This document shows positions 39,821 to 48,450 of a DNA stretch of 49,200 nt, piece after piece. The notes beneath the pieces are model-generated. The model did no database searches and was not told the origin of the DNA. It saw only the letters and a list, made by a program, of their open reading frames with translations. The first letter of the stretch is position 1; each line of letters opens with the position of its first letter. A program made the position numbers and the translations under genes. The stretch covers positions 1 to 49,200 of the forward strand of contig URED01000014.1 in assembly GCA_900546785.1 (NCBI GenBank). Reading direction: 5' to 3'. The DNA comes from an uncultured Oscillospiraceae bacterium (GTDB lineage Bacteria > Bacillota > Clostridia > Oscillospirales > Acutalibacteraceae).

Positions 39821-40672
39821 ATGAGCGTTGTAATCACGGCGGATTCCACATGCGATCTGCCTAAAAATATAATTGAAGAACGAAATATAACAATAACCCC
39901 GCTTTCCATACTGCTTGGCAGCGAATCCTTTCTTGACGGCCGGGAGATAACGAGGGACGATATTTACGACCATGTTTCAAAGACCGGCGAAATGCCGAAA
40001 ACGGCAGCCGTGCCGCCTGCTGTTTATTACGATATTTTCAGCGAGGCGCAAAAACAGGGCAACAGCGTTGTGCATATCAGCCTTTCCGGCGCCATTTCAT
40101 CAAGCCACCAGAACGCCGTTACGGCGGCGAGGGATTTTGACAATGTTTATGTTGTGGATTCAAAAAATCTTTGCGGCGGTATGGGGCTTCTTGTGCTCAA
40201 GGCGTGTGACCTGCGGGACAGCGGCTTTGAAGCAAAAAAAATATATAACCGCATTCAGGCGCTCGTGCCGAAGGTGCATTCCGCCTTTGTGCTGGATAAT
40301 CTTGTTTATCTCCACAAGGGCGGCAGGTGCAGTGCCGTTGCAAAATTCGGCGCAAACGTGCTGGGCATAAAGCCCGTTATAGGTGTTGACCCCCAAAATG
40401 GCACGATGGACGTTGTTAAAAAATTCCGCGGCAAAATAAACAATGTTTATAAGCAGTACGTGGATGATGTTTTTGAAAACGCTTCCAAAATGGATACCGG
40501 CAGGATCATCATTGCCGATTCCGGAGAAGTGCCGGGAGAGATCATTGCCTTTGCAAAGGGCGTTGCAACCGGCAAGGCGGATTTTAAAGAGATCGTAACG
40601 GCGGACGCGGGCTGCACAATATCTTCCCACTGCGGGCCAAAGACCTTCGCCGTATTTTATATGAGGAAATAA
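39821..40672 (+). CDS. DegV-family fatty-acid-binding protein
   Basis: 283 residues. It begins VITADSTCDLP and contains HISLSGAISSSHQNA and YLHKGGRCSAVAKFGANVLGIKPVI-type segments (residues about 160-190), all characteristic of DegV/FakB. FakB proteins hold a fatty acid for phosphorylation by FakA so that exogenous fatty acids enter phospholipid synthesis. No fakA (DAK-like) gene is in the window. AAAGGAGCAGCGTAA before the ATG. Monocistronic, with a good promoter and terminator. Confidence 0.93.
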   Translation: MSVVITADSTCDLPKNIIEERNITITPLSILLGSESFLDGREITRDDIYDHVSKTGEMPKTAAVPPAVYYDIFSEAQKQGNSVVHISLSGAISSSHQNAVTAARDFDNVYVVDSKNLCGGMGLLVLKACDLRDSGFEAKKIYNRIQALVPKVHSAFVLDNLVYLHKGGRCSAVAKFGANVLGIKPVIGVDPQNGTMDVVKKFRGKINNVYKQYVDDVFENASKMDTGRIIIADSGEVPGEIIAFAKGVATGKADFKEIVTADAGCTISSHCGPKTFAVFYMRK

Positions 40673-40681
40673 AGAATCGTC

Positions 40682-40717
40682 AAGCTCCGTTGCAAGATCC
40701 TGAAACGGAGCTTTTTT
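40682..40717 (+). terminator. degV terminator
   Basis: AAGCTCCGTT (40682-40691) pairs with AACGGAGCTT (40704-40713), followed by TTTTG. Confidence 0.85.
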
Positions 40718-40796
40718 GACGCCGCAAAACGGATTTCTTCCGCGGCGGGGACTTTGCGTATTTTCCAAAATTCACAAAAGATTCAGATTACCCGTC

Positions 40797-40840
40797 TTGA
40801 ACGGCAGCGCGTATTATTGTATAATAGCTTTCCGAAAGCT
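40797..40840 (+). promoter_or_regulatory. Promoter and leader hairpin of birA
   Basis: TTGAAC at 40797-40802, 17-base spacer, TATAAT at 40820-40825. Directly after the -10 box, AGCTTTC/GAAAGCT (40826-40840) forms a palindrome around the transcription start, a place where a repressor could act. Confidence 0.6.
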
Positions 40841-40926
40841 TTTACATACGGTCGCAGATGGGATTCGTATAATTTTAAGGAACGCCGTATTCCGCGCCTG
40901 CGCGGCAAAGCGGCAAGCAAAGGGCG

Positions 40927-41871
40927 GTGAAGGGCTTGAGCCTGAAAAACGATATTCTTGCAAAGCTGCGCGAGACCGGCAGCTATGTGAGCGGCGAGAG
41001 CCTGGCAAAAGATTTCGGCAAGAGCCGCGCCGCCGTATGGAAAGCGGTGAACGCCCTGAGAAGCGAAGGATACCCTGTTGAAGCGCACACCAAAATGGGC
41101 TACCGCCTTACCGAAAACGCGGACGTACTGAATGCAGATGAGATACTGCGTTTTTGCGAACCGAAGATAAAAGTTTTTTATTTTGACAGCATTGATTCCA
41201 CAAACAACTATGCAAAAAAGTTGATAGCCGAGGGAGAAACCAGCGCCTTTCTTGTTGTTGCCGCGCGGCAGACAGCCGGCAGGGGCAGGCAGGGCAAAGC
41301 GTTTTACTCGCCTGCGGGAACGGGGATCTATATGAGTCTGGTCACCCACCCGGGCGAGCCGCTGCAAAACGCCGTTTCAGCAACCACGGCGGCGGCGGTT
41401 GCCGTATGCAGGGCGCTGGAGCGCCTTACGGATAAGCGCCCCGGGATAAAATGGGTAAACGATGTTTATCTTGACGGAAAAAAGATATGCGGCATATTGA
41501 CGGAGGCGGTCACGGATTTTGAAAGCGCCACCGTATCTTCCGTTATAATAGGTATAGGGATCAATATAAGCACGGCGGATTTTCCGGCGGAAGTGGAAAA
41601 CGGCGGCTGCCTGGGTGCAAACGTGGGCAGGGCAAGGCTTGCCGGCGCCGTCTGCTCAGAGCTGCTCAAAGCCGTGGGCGGCGCGGATTACATGGAGGAT
41701 TACAGGAGCCGCAGCATCGTTATAGGTAAAGAGATAAGATACATACAAAACGGCGTTTCATACACGGCAAAAGCCGTTGGCGTGGACGATTCCGGCGGGC
41801 TGGAGATCCTAACGCCGGACGGCGAACAAAAAACGCTGCGCAGCGGCGAGATAAGTATAAGGGAATTATGA
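40927..41871 (+). CDS. birA: Biotin-[acetyl-CoA carboxylase] ligase / biotin repressor
   Basis: 314 residues. An N-terminal winged helix-turn-helix (VSGESLAKDFGKSRAAVWKA, EGYPVEAHTKMGYRL) is followed by the ligase domain. That has STNNYAKKL, the biotinyl-AMP loop GRGRQGKAFYSPAGTGIYMS, IKWVNDVYLDGKKICGIL, and a small C-terminal SH3-like domain. It attaches biotin to carboxylase carrier proteins and, in two-domain forms like this, also represses biotin genes. Start is GTG 40927 or TTG 40936; AAAGGGCGG and GGTGAAGGG support either. No biotin genes are present nearby. The 4-base overlap (ATGA) couples it to the lysozyme gene. Confidence 0.95.
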   Translation: MKGLSLKNDILAKLRETGSYVSGESLAKDFGKSRAAVWKAVNALRSEGYPVEAHTKMGYRLTENADVLNADEILRFCEPKIKVFYFDSIDSTNNYAKKLIAEGETSAFLVVAARQTAGRGRQGKAFYSPAGTGIYMSLVTHPGEPLQNAVSATTAAAVAVCRALERLTDKRPGIKWVNDVYLDGKKICGILTEAVTDFESATVSSVIIGIGINISTADFPAEVENGGCLGANVGRARLAGAVCSELLKAVGGADYMEDYRSRSIVIGKEIRYIQNGVSYTAKAVGVDDSGGLEILTPDGEQKTLRSGEISIREL

Positions 41872-42665
41872 GCAAAAAACCACACATAAAACTGATCAGT
41901 TTAAGAGCCTTAAGATCAAAAAAGGCCCGGGCGCTTCTGACCGCAGCGATTCTGCTGCTGATCGCCGTGCTCTGCGCGGCGGCGATCTTCTCCGCCCGTT
42001 CCGGCGCGCAAAAACCCGCGCTTTTTGAAACGGACGCCGAATATGTGGAAGGCATAGACGTTTCAAGCCACAACGGCCGGATAGACTGGCAGGCGGTTGC
42101 CGGCGCAACGGATTTTGCGGTAATAAGAGCGGGCTACAGAGGCTACGGCACCGGCAGGATCGTTGAAGATACGCTGTTTGCGGAAAACCTGCGCGGCGCA
42201 AATGACGCCGGTATCCCTGCCGGAGTTTATTTTTACTCACAGGCGATCACGCCCGCCGAGGCGCGCGAGGAGGCGCGCTTTGTGCTTGAACTTATTGACG
42301 GATATGCGCTTGAGCTGCCCGTTTTCATAGATTTTGAATACGCCCACGGCGAGGACGGAGAGCTGACCGGCAGGCTTTATGAGGCTGCCCTTTCTTCTGC
42401 GGACGCGGCGGAGATCATAAACGCCTTTTGCGAGGTGATCACACACGCCGGCAGATATTCGGGCGTGTATTCCTCCTCCTCCATGCTGAATCTGCACGTA
42501 AGCACCTCAAAGCTTCATGACGAGCTTTATATCTGGGTTGCCGATTACAACGGAGCCGTTTCCTATCTGGGAGCCTATGATATATGGCAGTACACAAAAA
42601 GCGGCGAATGCGACGGCGTCAACAGCAAAAGCGTGGACTTAAACTACTGGTTTGTAAATCATTAA
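41868..42665 (+). CDS. GH25 lysozyme, membrane anchored
   Basis: 265 residues with an N-terminal signal anchor (LLTAAILLLIAVLCAAAIFS, about 28-47) and one glycosyl hydrolase family 25 domain. The entry motif is GIDVSSHNGRIDWQ with the conserved Asp; the catalytic Asp and Glu sit in VFIDFEYAHG; the end is YDIWQYT...VDLNYWF. GH25 enzymes cut the MurNAc-GlcNAc bond of peptidoglycan. It probably acts on the organism's own wall. Next to a second GH25 gene of the same orientation, 18 bases apart. Confidence 0.92.
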   Translation: MSKKPHIKLISLRALRSKKARALLTAAILLLIAVLCAAAIFSARSGAQKPALFETDAEYVEGIDVSSHNGRIDWQAVAGATDFAVIRAGYRGYGTGRIVEDTLFAENLRGANDAGIPAGVYFYSQAITPAEAREEARFVLELIDGYALELPVFIDFEYAHGEDGELTGRLYEAALSSADAAEIINAFCEVITHAGRYSGVYSSSSMLNLHVSTSKLHDELYIWVADYNGAVSYLGAYDIWQYTKSGECDGVNSKSVDLNYWFVNH

Positions 42666-42683
42666 AAGAGAGGTACAGTCGTC

Positions 42684-44618
42684 ATGTTTAAAGCAGGATT
42701 CATCAAAAGAGCTGCGTCTTTGCTTCTGGCGGCAATCACAGCGTTATCGTTCCCCGTTGCCGCAGCAGCTTCAACGAGCAGCACTTCGCCCTACACCGGC
42801 AAAACCTATACGCACGCCACTGCGTTTGACGGCTATAACCGGTACGACGGCGTTGACGTTTCCTCCCACAACGGCACCGTCAGCTGGAGAAAAGTTAAGG
42901 CGGACGGCATTGACTTTGCCGTGATCCGCGCGGGCTTTACGGGCTACACAAAAAAGCGACACTCCATCAACACGGACCCGCTTGCAGCCTCCAATATCAG
43001 CGGCGCGAGCAGCGCGGGGCTGTCCGTAGGCGTTTACTGGTATTCCCAGGCGCTCACGCAGGCGGAGGCAAGAGCAGAGGCAAACAAGGTGCTTGAGATC
43101 CTGAACGGCACAAAGCTTGATCTGCCTGTTTTCTTCGATTACGAATTTGCCAGCGTCTCAGACGGCAGGCTGGATTCCGCATGGTCGGAAGGCACGATCA
43201 CAAAATCCCAGATGACCGCCAACGCGCGCGCCTTTTGCCAAACCATAGAGGCAGCCGGCTACGAAGCCGGCATTTACGCCAGCAAGTCCTTTCTGAACAC
43301 CCAGCTGGACGGCGCCGGGCTTGCAAAGAGCTATAAGGTATGGCTGGCGCATTACACAACAAAAACGGATTACACCGGCGGTTACTATATGTGGCAGTAT
43401 TCCAGCTCTGGCGATGTGAACGGCATAAGCGGCAATGCGGACTGCAATTTTATGTATCTGCCCAAAGGTTCGGAAATAGGCAAAGTGTATGAGGTGATCG
43501 GCTTTAACGTGAATTCCAGAGGGGATAACGGAACCGATCTCACCTTGAGCTGGAATGCCGTTTCCGGCGCCGTTAAATATGAGATTTACACCGTAAACGG
43601 CAGCAGCGAAACGCTCAAAGGCACGTCCGCCAGCAACAAATTCACTTTTACGGATCTGACGCCGGCTACAAAATACAGCTTTAGGGTAAAGGCATACAAC
43701 GCATCAAGGCTCATTGCCAAAAACAACGCTTACAGCGCTTACACCGCCCCCGCAGGGGTATCCGGTCTTCAGGCAAGCGTTTCAAACGGCGCGGCAAAGA
43801 TCAGCTGGAATACGATGACCTGCAGCGGCTACAGTCTGGAATGGGCAACGGACCCGGCATTTTCCGCAAACAAGGGCAGCGTGGATCTTACCGGCAGTGC
43901 GTCAAACAGCTATACTTTAAATCTTGACAACTACGCAACTTATTATTTCAGAATAAGAGCCTGGCAGAATTCCGGCACAACAAAGATATACGGCAGTTAT
44001 TCCGGCAGCCTGAGCGTTACCTACGCCCCGCCCGAGCCGGACGGCTTCAGCTTAAGCGCTTATACAGATACTTCTGCGGCTGTTGACTGGAACGACATGG
44101 ACGGCGTTCAGGGCTACAGGGTATATACCGTTTCAGGCGATTCGCAAACGCTTGCCGGCACAACGGCAGACAGTAATTTTACGTTTACAGGCCTTGCGCC
44201 CGCAACGGAATATAAAATAAGAGTGGAGGCATACGCCGGCTCCCTGTCCTCAAGCGCCGAGTATACGGTATGCACCGCTCCCCGAAAAGTGGAAGGCCTT
44301 TCCGCACGGATAACCGAAAACGGCGCCGCGCAGCTGAGCTGGAATGCTGTTTCATGCAGCGGTTATATCGTTGAATGGGCGACGGACAGCGATTTTACGC
44401 AAAATACAGGCTCTGCCGAGCTTGACGCTTCCGCCACCTCCTATACGATGGATTTTGAAGGCGCTGACGAATACTTTGTGCGTATAAGAGCATATAAGGA
44501 CTACAGCGCAGGCACAGTCTACGGAAACGATTCCGCTTATGCGGATCTTAGCGTTTTACCCTTTGCGCCGTCAGGCTTCAGGGTATACGGCAGAGGGGTG
44601 CCAAATGCCTCCGCCTGA
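42684..44618 (+). CDS. Secreted GH25 lysozyme with fibronectin type III repeats, 3' end cut off
   Basis: At least 637 native residues. A signal peptide (ASLLLAAITALSFPVAAAAS) is followed by a GH25 domain at about 55-260 (GVDVSSHNGTVSWR, FFDYEFASV, YYMWQYS). Four fibronectin type III domains follow, of two alternating kinds. A-type domains start GFNVNS/GFSLSA and contain KYEIYTV/GYRVYTV. B-type domains start VSGLQAS/VEGLSAR and contain CSGYSLEWATD/CSGYIVEWATD. A fifth, A-type, domain has just begun (APSGFRVYGRG) when the DNA changes at about 44,595. The last seven codons and the stop belong to foreign sequence. AGAGAGGTACAGTCGTC precedes the ATG. Confidence 0.85.
   Translation: MFKAGFIKRAASLLLAAITALSFPVAAAASTSSTSPYTGKTYTHATAFDGYNRYDGVDVSSHNGTVSWRKVKADGIDFAVIRAGFTGYTKKRHSINTDPLAASNISGASSAGLSVGVYWYSQALTQAEARAEANKVLEILNGTKLDLPVFFDYEFASVSDGRLDSAWSEGTITKSQMTANARAFCQTIEAAGYEAGIYASKSFLNTQLDGAGLAKSYKVWLAHYTTKTDYTGGYYMWQYSSSGDVNGISGNADCNFMYLPKGSEIGKVYEVIGFNVNSRGDNGTDLTLSWNAVSGAVKYEIYTVNGSSETLKGTSASNKFTFTDLTPATKYSFRVKAYNASRLIAKNNAYSAYTAPAGVSGLQASVSNGAAKISWNTMTCSGYSLEWATDPAFSANKGSVDLTGSASNSYTLNLDNYATYYFRIRAWQNSGTTKIYGSYSGSLSVTYAPPEPDGFSLSAYTDTSAAVDWNDMDGVQGYRVYTVSGDSQTLAGTTADSNFTFTGLAPATEYKIRVEAYAGSLSSSAEYTVCTAPRKVEGLSARITENGAAQLSWNAVSCSGYIVEWATDSDFTQNTGSAELDASATSYTMDFEGADEYFVRIRAYKDYSAGTVYGNDSAYADLSVLPFAPSGFRVYGRGVPNASA
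44590..44602. other. Junction between two unrelated DNA segments
   Basis: To the left, mid-GC DNA codes in one frame for a fibronectin repeat. To the right, very G+C-rich DNA codes in another frame for an ABC exporter that lacks its first ~100 residues. No repeat, integrase site or insertion sequence end is visible at the joint. Either an illegitimate recombination or an assembly misjoin. Confidence 0.75.
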
Positions 44619-44629
44619 CCGAGGGGGGC

Positions 44630-46042
44630 GTGGATCAGCTCGGGAGCGGCGCCCTGGTCACGCGGATGTCCAGCGACTGTGACCAGCTCTCCAGATCGGT
44701 GAACTCCGCCCTGCGCATTGGTGTCAAGGCCCCCGCCCTGTGCGTGGGCAGCGTGGTCTATGCCATGGGGCTGGACATGGGGCTGAGCTGGATTGTGCTG
44801 GCGGTGGTGCTGGGGGTGACGGCTCTCATCACGGCCTATCTGGCGGAGAGCGGCCGGCGCTTCCGCCGGGTGCGGGAGGCCATGGACCGGGTCAACACCA
44901 CCGTGGAGGAATTTCTGCGCGGCATCCGCCTCATCCGGGCCCTGGGGCGGGAGGAGTGGGAAAACCGCCGCTTTCAGGCGTCCAACGGAGAGCTGGAGGA
45001 GTCCGGCATCCGGCTTCAGCTCCTGTCGGCCTGGTTCGCCCCCCTGGTCACCCTCACTGTCAACCTGGGCATCGCGGCGGTGCTGTGGGCGGCGGGGTGC
45101 GGCGGGGCAGAGGCGGGCACGGTGTCCGCCCTCGTCACCTATATGACCCAGATGCTCACCTCCCTGATGACTCTCATTGACGTGTTCAAGCTGCTCATCC
45201 GGGCCAGAACCTCCGTCCGGCGGGTGGAGGAGGTGCTGGCTCTCCCGGAGGAGGGAACCCTGGAGGGGCCGGAGGAGACAGGCGTGGAGGAGCCGGTGCT
45301 GGAGCTGCGCCATGTGACCTTCGCCTACCCCGGGGGAAGCGGCGTGCCCGCCCTGCAGGACATCTCCTTCACACTGCGGCGGGGGGAGCGGCTGGCGGTG
45401 GTGGGTCCCACCGGCGCGGGCAAGACCACCCTGGCCTGGCTGTGCGCCCGGCTCTATGAGCCCCAGAAGGGAGAGCTGTACCTGGGCGGGCGGCCCATGA
45501 GTCGCCTTCCCCTGGTGCGGGTGCGGCGGCAGGTGGTGGTGGCCGCCCAGCGGAGCGCCCTCTTTTCCGGCACCATCCGGGAAAATCTGTCCATGGGTGA
45601 CCGGGGCGCGGGGGAGGCACAGCTCTGTGCCGCCCTGGAGACTGCTCAGGCCGCCGACTTCGTGGCGGAGGCCGGCGGCCTGGACGCCGTGCTAGTTCAG
45701 GGGGGCGTCAACCTCTCCGGGGGACAGCGGCAGCGGCTCTCTCTGGCCCGGGCTCTAGTGCGGGGAGGCGCGGTGCTGGTGCTGGATGACTGTACCAGCG
45801 CCCTGGACCCGGCCACTGAGCGGAGGGTGCTGGATGGATTGGAGCGGCGGCCGGGGCAGGCGGTGCTCCACATCACTCAGAAGGTGCGCGCGGCCCGCAC
45901 GGCAGATCGGATCCTGGTGCTGGAGGAGGGGAGGCAGGTGGGTCTGGGCACTCACCGGAGCCTGCTGGACACCTGCCCCACCTACCGGGAAATCTGGGCC
46001 TCTCAGGCCCCGGAAGAGGAGGGAGAAGATGGCACACGGTGA
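44630..46042 (+). CDS. ABC exporter half-transporter, degenerate site subunit, 5' truncated
   Basis: 470 residues from GTG 44630, with the homologous frame already open from about 44,597 (CLRLTEGGVDQLGSGALVTR). Compared with the intact relative at 26281-28014, the first two transmembrane helices (roughly 100 residues) are missing because the junction cuts the gene. The rest has Walker A VGPTGAGKTT, signature LSGGQ, Walker B LVLDDCTSA (Asp for Glu) and an H-loop with Gln (LHITQKVRA), the non-catalytic partner pattern. Codons are strongly G/C-ending, unlike everything left of 44.6 kb. Not functional as it stands. Confidence 0.88.
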   Translation: MDQLGSGALVTRMSSDCDQLSRSVNSALRIGVKAPALCVGSVVYAMGLDMGLSWIVLAVVLGVTALITAYLAESGRRFRRVREAMDRVNTTVEEFLRGIRLIRALGREEWENRRFQASNGELEESGIRLQLLSAWFAPLVTLTVNLGIAAVLWAAGCGGAEAGTVSALVTYMTQMLTSLMTLIDVFKLLIRARTSVRRVEEVLALPEEGTLEGPEETGVEEPVLELRHVTFAYPGGSGVPALQDISFTLRRGERLAVVGPTGAGKTTLAWLCARLYEPQKGELYLGGRPMSRLPLVRVRRQVVVAAQRSALFSGTIRENLSMGDRGAGEAQLCAALETAQAADFVAEAGGLDAVLVQGGVNLSGGQRQRLSLARALVRGGAVLVLDDCTSALDPATERRVLDGLERRPGQAVLHITQKVRAARTADRILVLEEGRQVGLGTHRSLLDTCPTYREIWASQAPEEEGEDGTR

Positions 46043-47837
46043 AGCGTCCGGCGGCCCTGTGCTGCCTCCCCAGCGGCGGAGCCTCCAGCAGCGCTTCGGC
46101 CCCCACGCCAGGGCCAGGGACGGGCGGGGCACCGTGCGGCGGCTCCTGGCCCTCTACGCCCGCTGGGGCAGGGAGCTGCTGCTGGTGGTGTGCCTTACCC
46201 TGCTCTCCACCGGGGCGGCCCTGGCGGTACCCTATCTGCTGGGACGGGCGGTGGACTGCTTTCTGCCTTGGGGCGGCGTGGAGCGTGCCGCTCTGTCAGT
46301 GCTGCTGCCCACTCTGGCAGGGGCCGCGGCGGCACAGTGGCTCGGCAACTGGGGCCGACGCCGCTGGATGGAGATCCTCTCCCAGCGGATGGTGGCCCGC
46401 ATCCGGAGGGAGTGCTTTGCCAAGCTGGGGCGGCTGCCCCTGTCCTACTTTGACCGCCACCCCCATGGGGATACCATGAACCGCCTGGTCAGCGATGCCG
46501 ACAACGTCAGCACCGTGGCGGCTGAGACGGTGACTCAGCTCCTGTCCAGCCTGCTGATGGTGGCGGGGGCGTTGGCCATCATGGCGGCCCTCAGCCCGCT
46601 GCTCACTCTGACGGCCCTGGCAACTGTGCCGGTGATCGCCCTGTGCACCCGCCTGATCTCCCGGCGGAGCAGGACGCTCTACCGCCGGCAGGCCGATGAG
46701 CTGGGCCGCCTGAGCGGCCTGGTGCAGGAGTCCCTCTCCAACAGCCGCACGGTGAAGCTCTACCACCAGCAGGAAGAGCTGTTGGCGCGGTTTGACCAGA
46801 TGAACGGGGCGCTGTGCGCCACATCGGTGAAGGCGCAGATCTGCGCCGGCCTGCTCAGCCCGCTGGTGAACATGGTCAACAACCTGGGCTTTGCCCTGAT
46901 CGCCTGCGCCGGGGGCGTGCTGGCCCTCCGCGGCGCGGTGAGCGTTGGGCTGGTGGTCAGCTTCCTGGGCTACTCCCGGCAGTTGGGGCGGCCCCTGAAC
47001 AGCATTGCCGCCCTCTTTTCCAGCATTCAGCAGGCCGTCGCTGGGGCCGAGCGGCTCTTTGAGATTTTGGACGAGCCGGAGCTGCCCCCCGATGTCCCGG
47101 GTGCAGTCTCACCCCGGACGGTGCGGGGAGAGGTGTCCTTTGCGGATGTGTCCTTCTCCTATGAGCCGGACAGGCCGGTGCTGGAGCATGTGAGCTTCCG
47201 CGTCAGGGCAGGGGAGGTGGCCGCATTTGTGGGGGAGACCGGCGCGGGCAAGACCACCCTGGTCAACCTGCTGATCCGGGCCTATGAGCCGACGGCGGGG
47301 GAGATCCGGCTGGACGGCGTGCCCCTCGGTCGGTACAGCCGGGAAGGACTGAGCCGGTGCTTCTCCGTGGTGCTCCAGGAGACCGTCTTTTTCCGCGGCA
47401 CGGTGCTGGACAATCTGCGCTATGCCCGCCCGGAGGCCACGGAGGCGGAGGTTGTCCATGCGGCAAAACTGGCCCATGCCCACGGTTTCATCCAGCGCCT
47501 GCCCCAGGGGTACCAAACCCTCATGTCGGGGGCGGCCGGGGAATTCAGCCAGGGGCAGTACCAGCTTTTGGCCATGGCCCGGGCCCTGGTGAGCCGGGCG
47601 CCTATCCTCATCCTGGACGAGGCCACCAGCAGTGTGGATACTACCACGGAGCAGCGGCTCCAGCAGGCCACCCTCCGCCTGCTGGAGGGCCGCACCTGCT
47701 TCCTGATCGCCCACCGTCCCTCCACCATCCGCCGGGCCGACCGCATCTTTGTGGTGGGGGAGCGGGGGATCGTGGAGTCCGGCACATATGATGAACTGAT
47801 GAAAAAGCGAGGAGTTTATTGGAGTGTGCTTCAATGA
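46029..47837 (+). CDS. ABC exporter half-transporter, consensus site subunit (high-GC)
   Basis: 602 residues, intact. Six-helix exporter domain (about 45-350) then a nucleotide-binding domain with Walker A VGETGAGKTT, variant signature FSQGQ, Walker B LILDEATSS with catalytic Glu, and H-loop LIAHRPSTI. This is the catalytic partner of the truncated gene it overlaps by 14 bases. The order, degenerate subunit first, and the paired variants are the same as in the operon at 24354-28014, but the base composition is much more G+C rich. Start ATG 46029 after GGAGGGAGAAG. Confidence 0.92.
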   Translation: MAHGEASGGPVLPPQRRSLQQRFGPHARARDGRGTVRRLLALYARWGRELLLVVCLTLLSTGAALAVPYLLGRAVDCFLPWGGVERAALSVLLPTLAGAAAAQWLGNWGRRRWMEILSQRMVARIRRECFAKLGRLPLSYFDRHPHGDTMNRLVSDADNVSTVAAETVTQLLSSLLMVAGALAIMAALSPLLTLTALATVPVIALCTRLISRRSRTLYRRQADELGRLSGLVQESLSNSRTVKLYHQQEELLARFDQMNGALCATSVKAQICAGLLSPLVNMVNNLGFALIACAGGVLALRGAVSVGLVVSFLGYSRQLGRPLNSIAALFSSIQQAVAGAERLFEILDEPELPPDVPGAVSPRTVRGEVSFADVSFSYEPDRPVLEHVSFRVRAGEVAAFVGETGAGKTTLVNLLIRAYEPTAGEIRLDGVPLGRYSREGLSRCFSVVLQETVFFRGTVLDNLRYARPEATEAEVVHAAKLAHAHGFIQRLPQGYQTLMSGAAGEFSQGQYQLLAMARALVSRAPILILDEATSSVDTTTEQRLQQATLRLLEGRTCFLIAHRPSTIRRADRIFVVGERGIVESGTYDELMKKRGVYWSVLQ

Positions 47838-47950
47838 ATCAGTCGTTTTGAATGTAATTTATGACCAGCAGGCCATTGTTCTTTTGACCTTGCGCCTCCG
47901 TTGGGGTGTTTTGTCTTATAGTGACGAATTTCTGATAACGTGTTGCTACT

Positions 47951-47970
47951 TTGACCCATGACTTGACCCA
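47951..47970. repeat. Tandem TTGACCCA motif
   Basis: TTGACCCA at 47951-47958 and again at 47963-47970, 12 bases apart. It sits about 120 bases from the tRNA-fMet fragment; short direct repeats near an attachment site can be integrase arm-binding sites. The rest of 47838-48086 holds no gene I can support. Confidence 0.4.
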
Positions 47971-48086
47971 GAACGGGAAAAATCCCAGCGGAGCAGGCAG
48001 CATACGACCTCCGGGATTTGGCAGTTTTCTGGAACGAAAAGGGTCGGAAAGCACTTGAAATCAAAGGATTGAACTGCCGGTAGCAG

Positions 48087-48131
48087 CTCATAACCCGGAG
48101 GTCGGTGGTTCAAATCCATCCCCCGCAACCA
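48087..48131 (+). pseudogene. tRNA-fMet 3' half (probable attachment site)
   Basis: Starts in the anticodon loop (CTCATAA), then stem CCCG, variable loop, T-arm GTGGTTCAAATCCAT, acceptor 3' strand CCCCCGC, A and CCA. This is the 3' half of initiator tRNA-Met. The 5' half is absent: the preceding bases do not pair as acceptor or D-arm. Integrative elements that use a tRNA gene leave exactly such a 3' copy at their far end. Confidence 0.8.
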
Positions 48132-48132
48132 T

Positions 48133-48196
48133 AAAGCCACACCAATCTGGATATTTTAAGCGGAATGCTTAGAGTATCAGAGGGTGTGGCTTTTTT
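48133..48196 (+). terminator. Terminator after the tRNA-fMet fragment
   Basis: AAAGCCACACC (48133-48143) pairs with GGTGTGGCTTT (48183-48193), followed by TTT. The loop is long (about 39 bases). Probably the original tRNA terminator carried along with the fragment. Confidence 0.65.
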
Positions 48197-48363
48197 ATTT
48201 CCCTGAAATTTGTGTTCTGAAAAAAAGATATTTTCGAGGCTTGTGGAGCCACAGAAGGACATTGAACCCCGGATCGCTCCATAAGATACCGGTTACCCCT
48301 CCCCTGCGCCCTTTTTCAGCCCTGAAGGCCGCCAAATGGAGGAAAAAATATATACAAAAAGTA

Positions 48364-48410
48364 GAGCGTCGGTTTGTTGGTTTCGCAACCATCAGACCGG
48401 CGCTTTTTTG
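48364..48410 (+). terminator. Terminator-like hairpin before the insertion sequence
   Basis: AGCGTCGGT (48364-48372) pairs with ACCGGCGCT (48396-48404) with one G-U/mismatch, inner TTGG...CCA stem, then TTTTTG. The remaining bases 48197-48363 show no gene. Confidence 0.55.
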
Positions 48411-48450
48411 CTGCACAGGAAGTTCAAAAAGGGCGCACACCTTTGCGTCT

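Noticed and set aside
40716..41081. 121-codon plus-strand frame before and over the start of birA
   Set aside because: It overlaps the birA promoter and gene in another frame and has no homology I recognise.
47946..48140. Minus-strand open frame reading GMDLNHRPPGYELLP
   Set aside because: This peptide is the well-known false translation of the antisense strand of a tRNA 3' end. Here it lies over the tRNA-fMet fragment, so it is not a gene.
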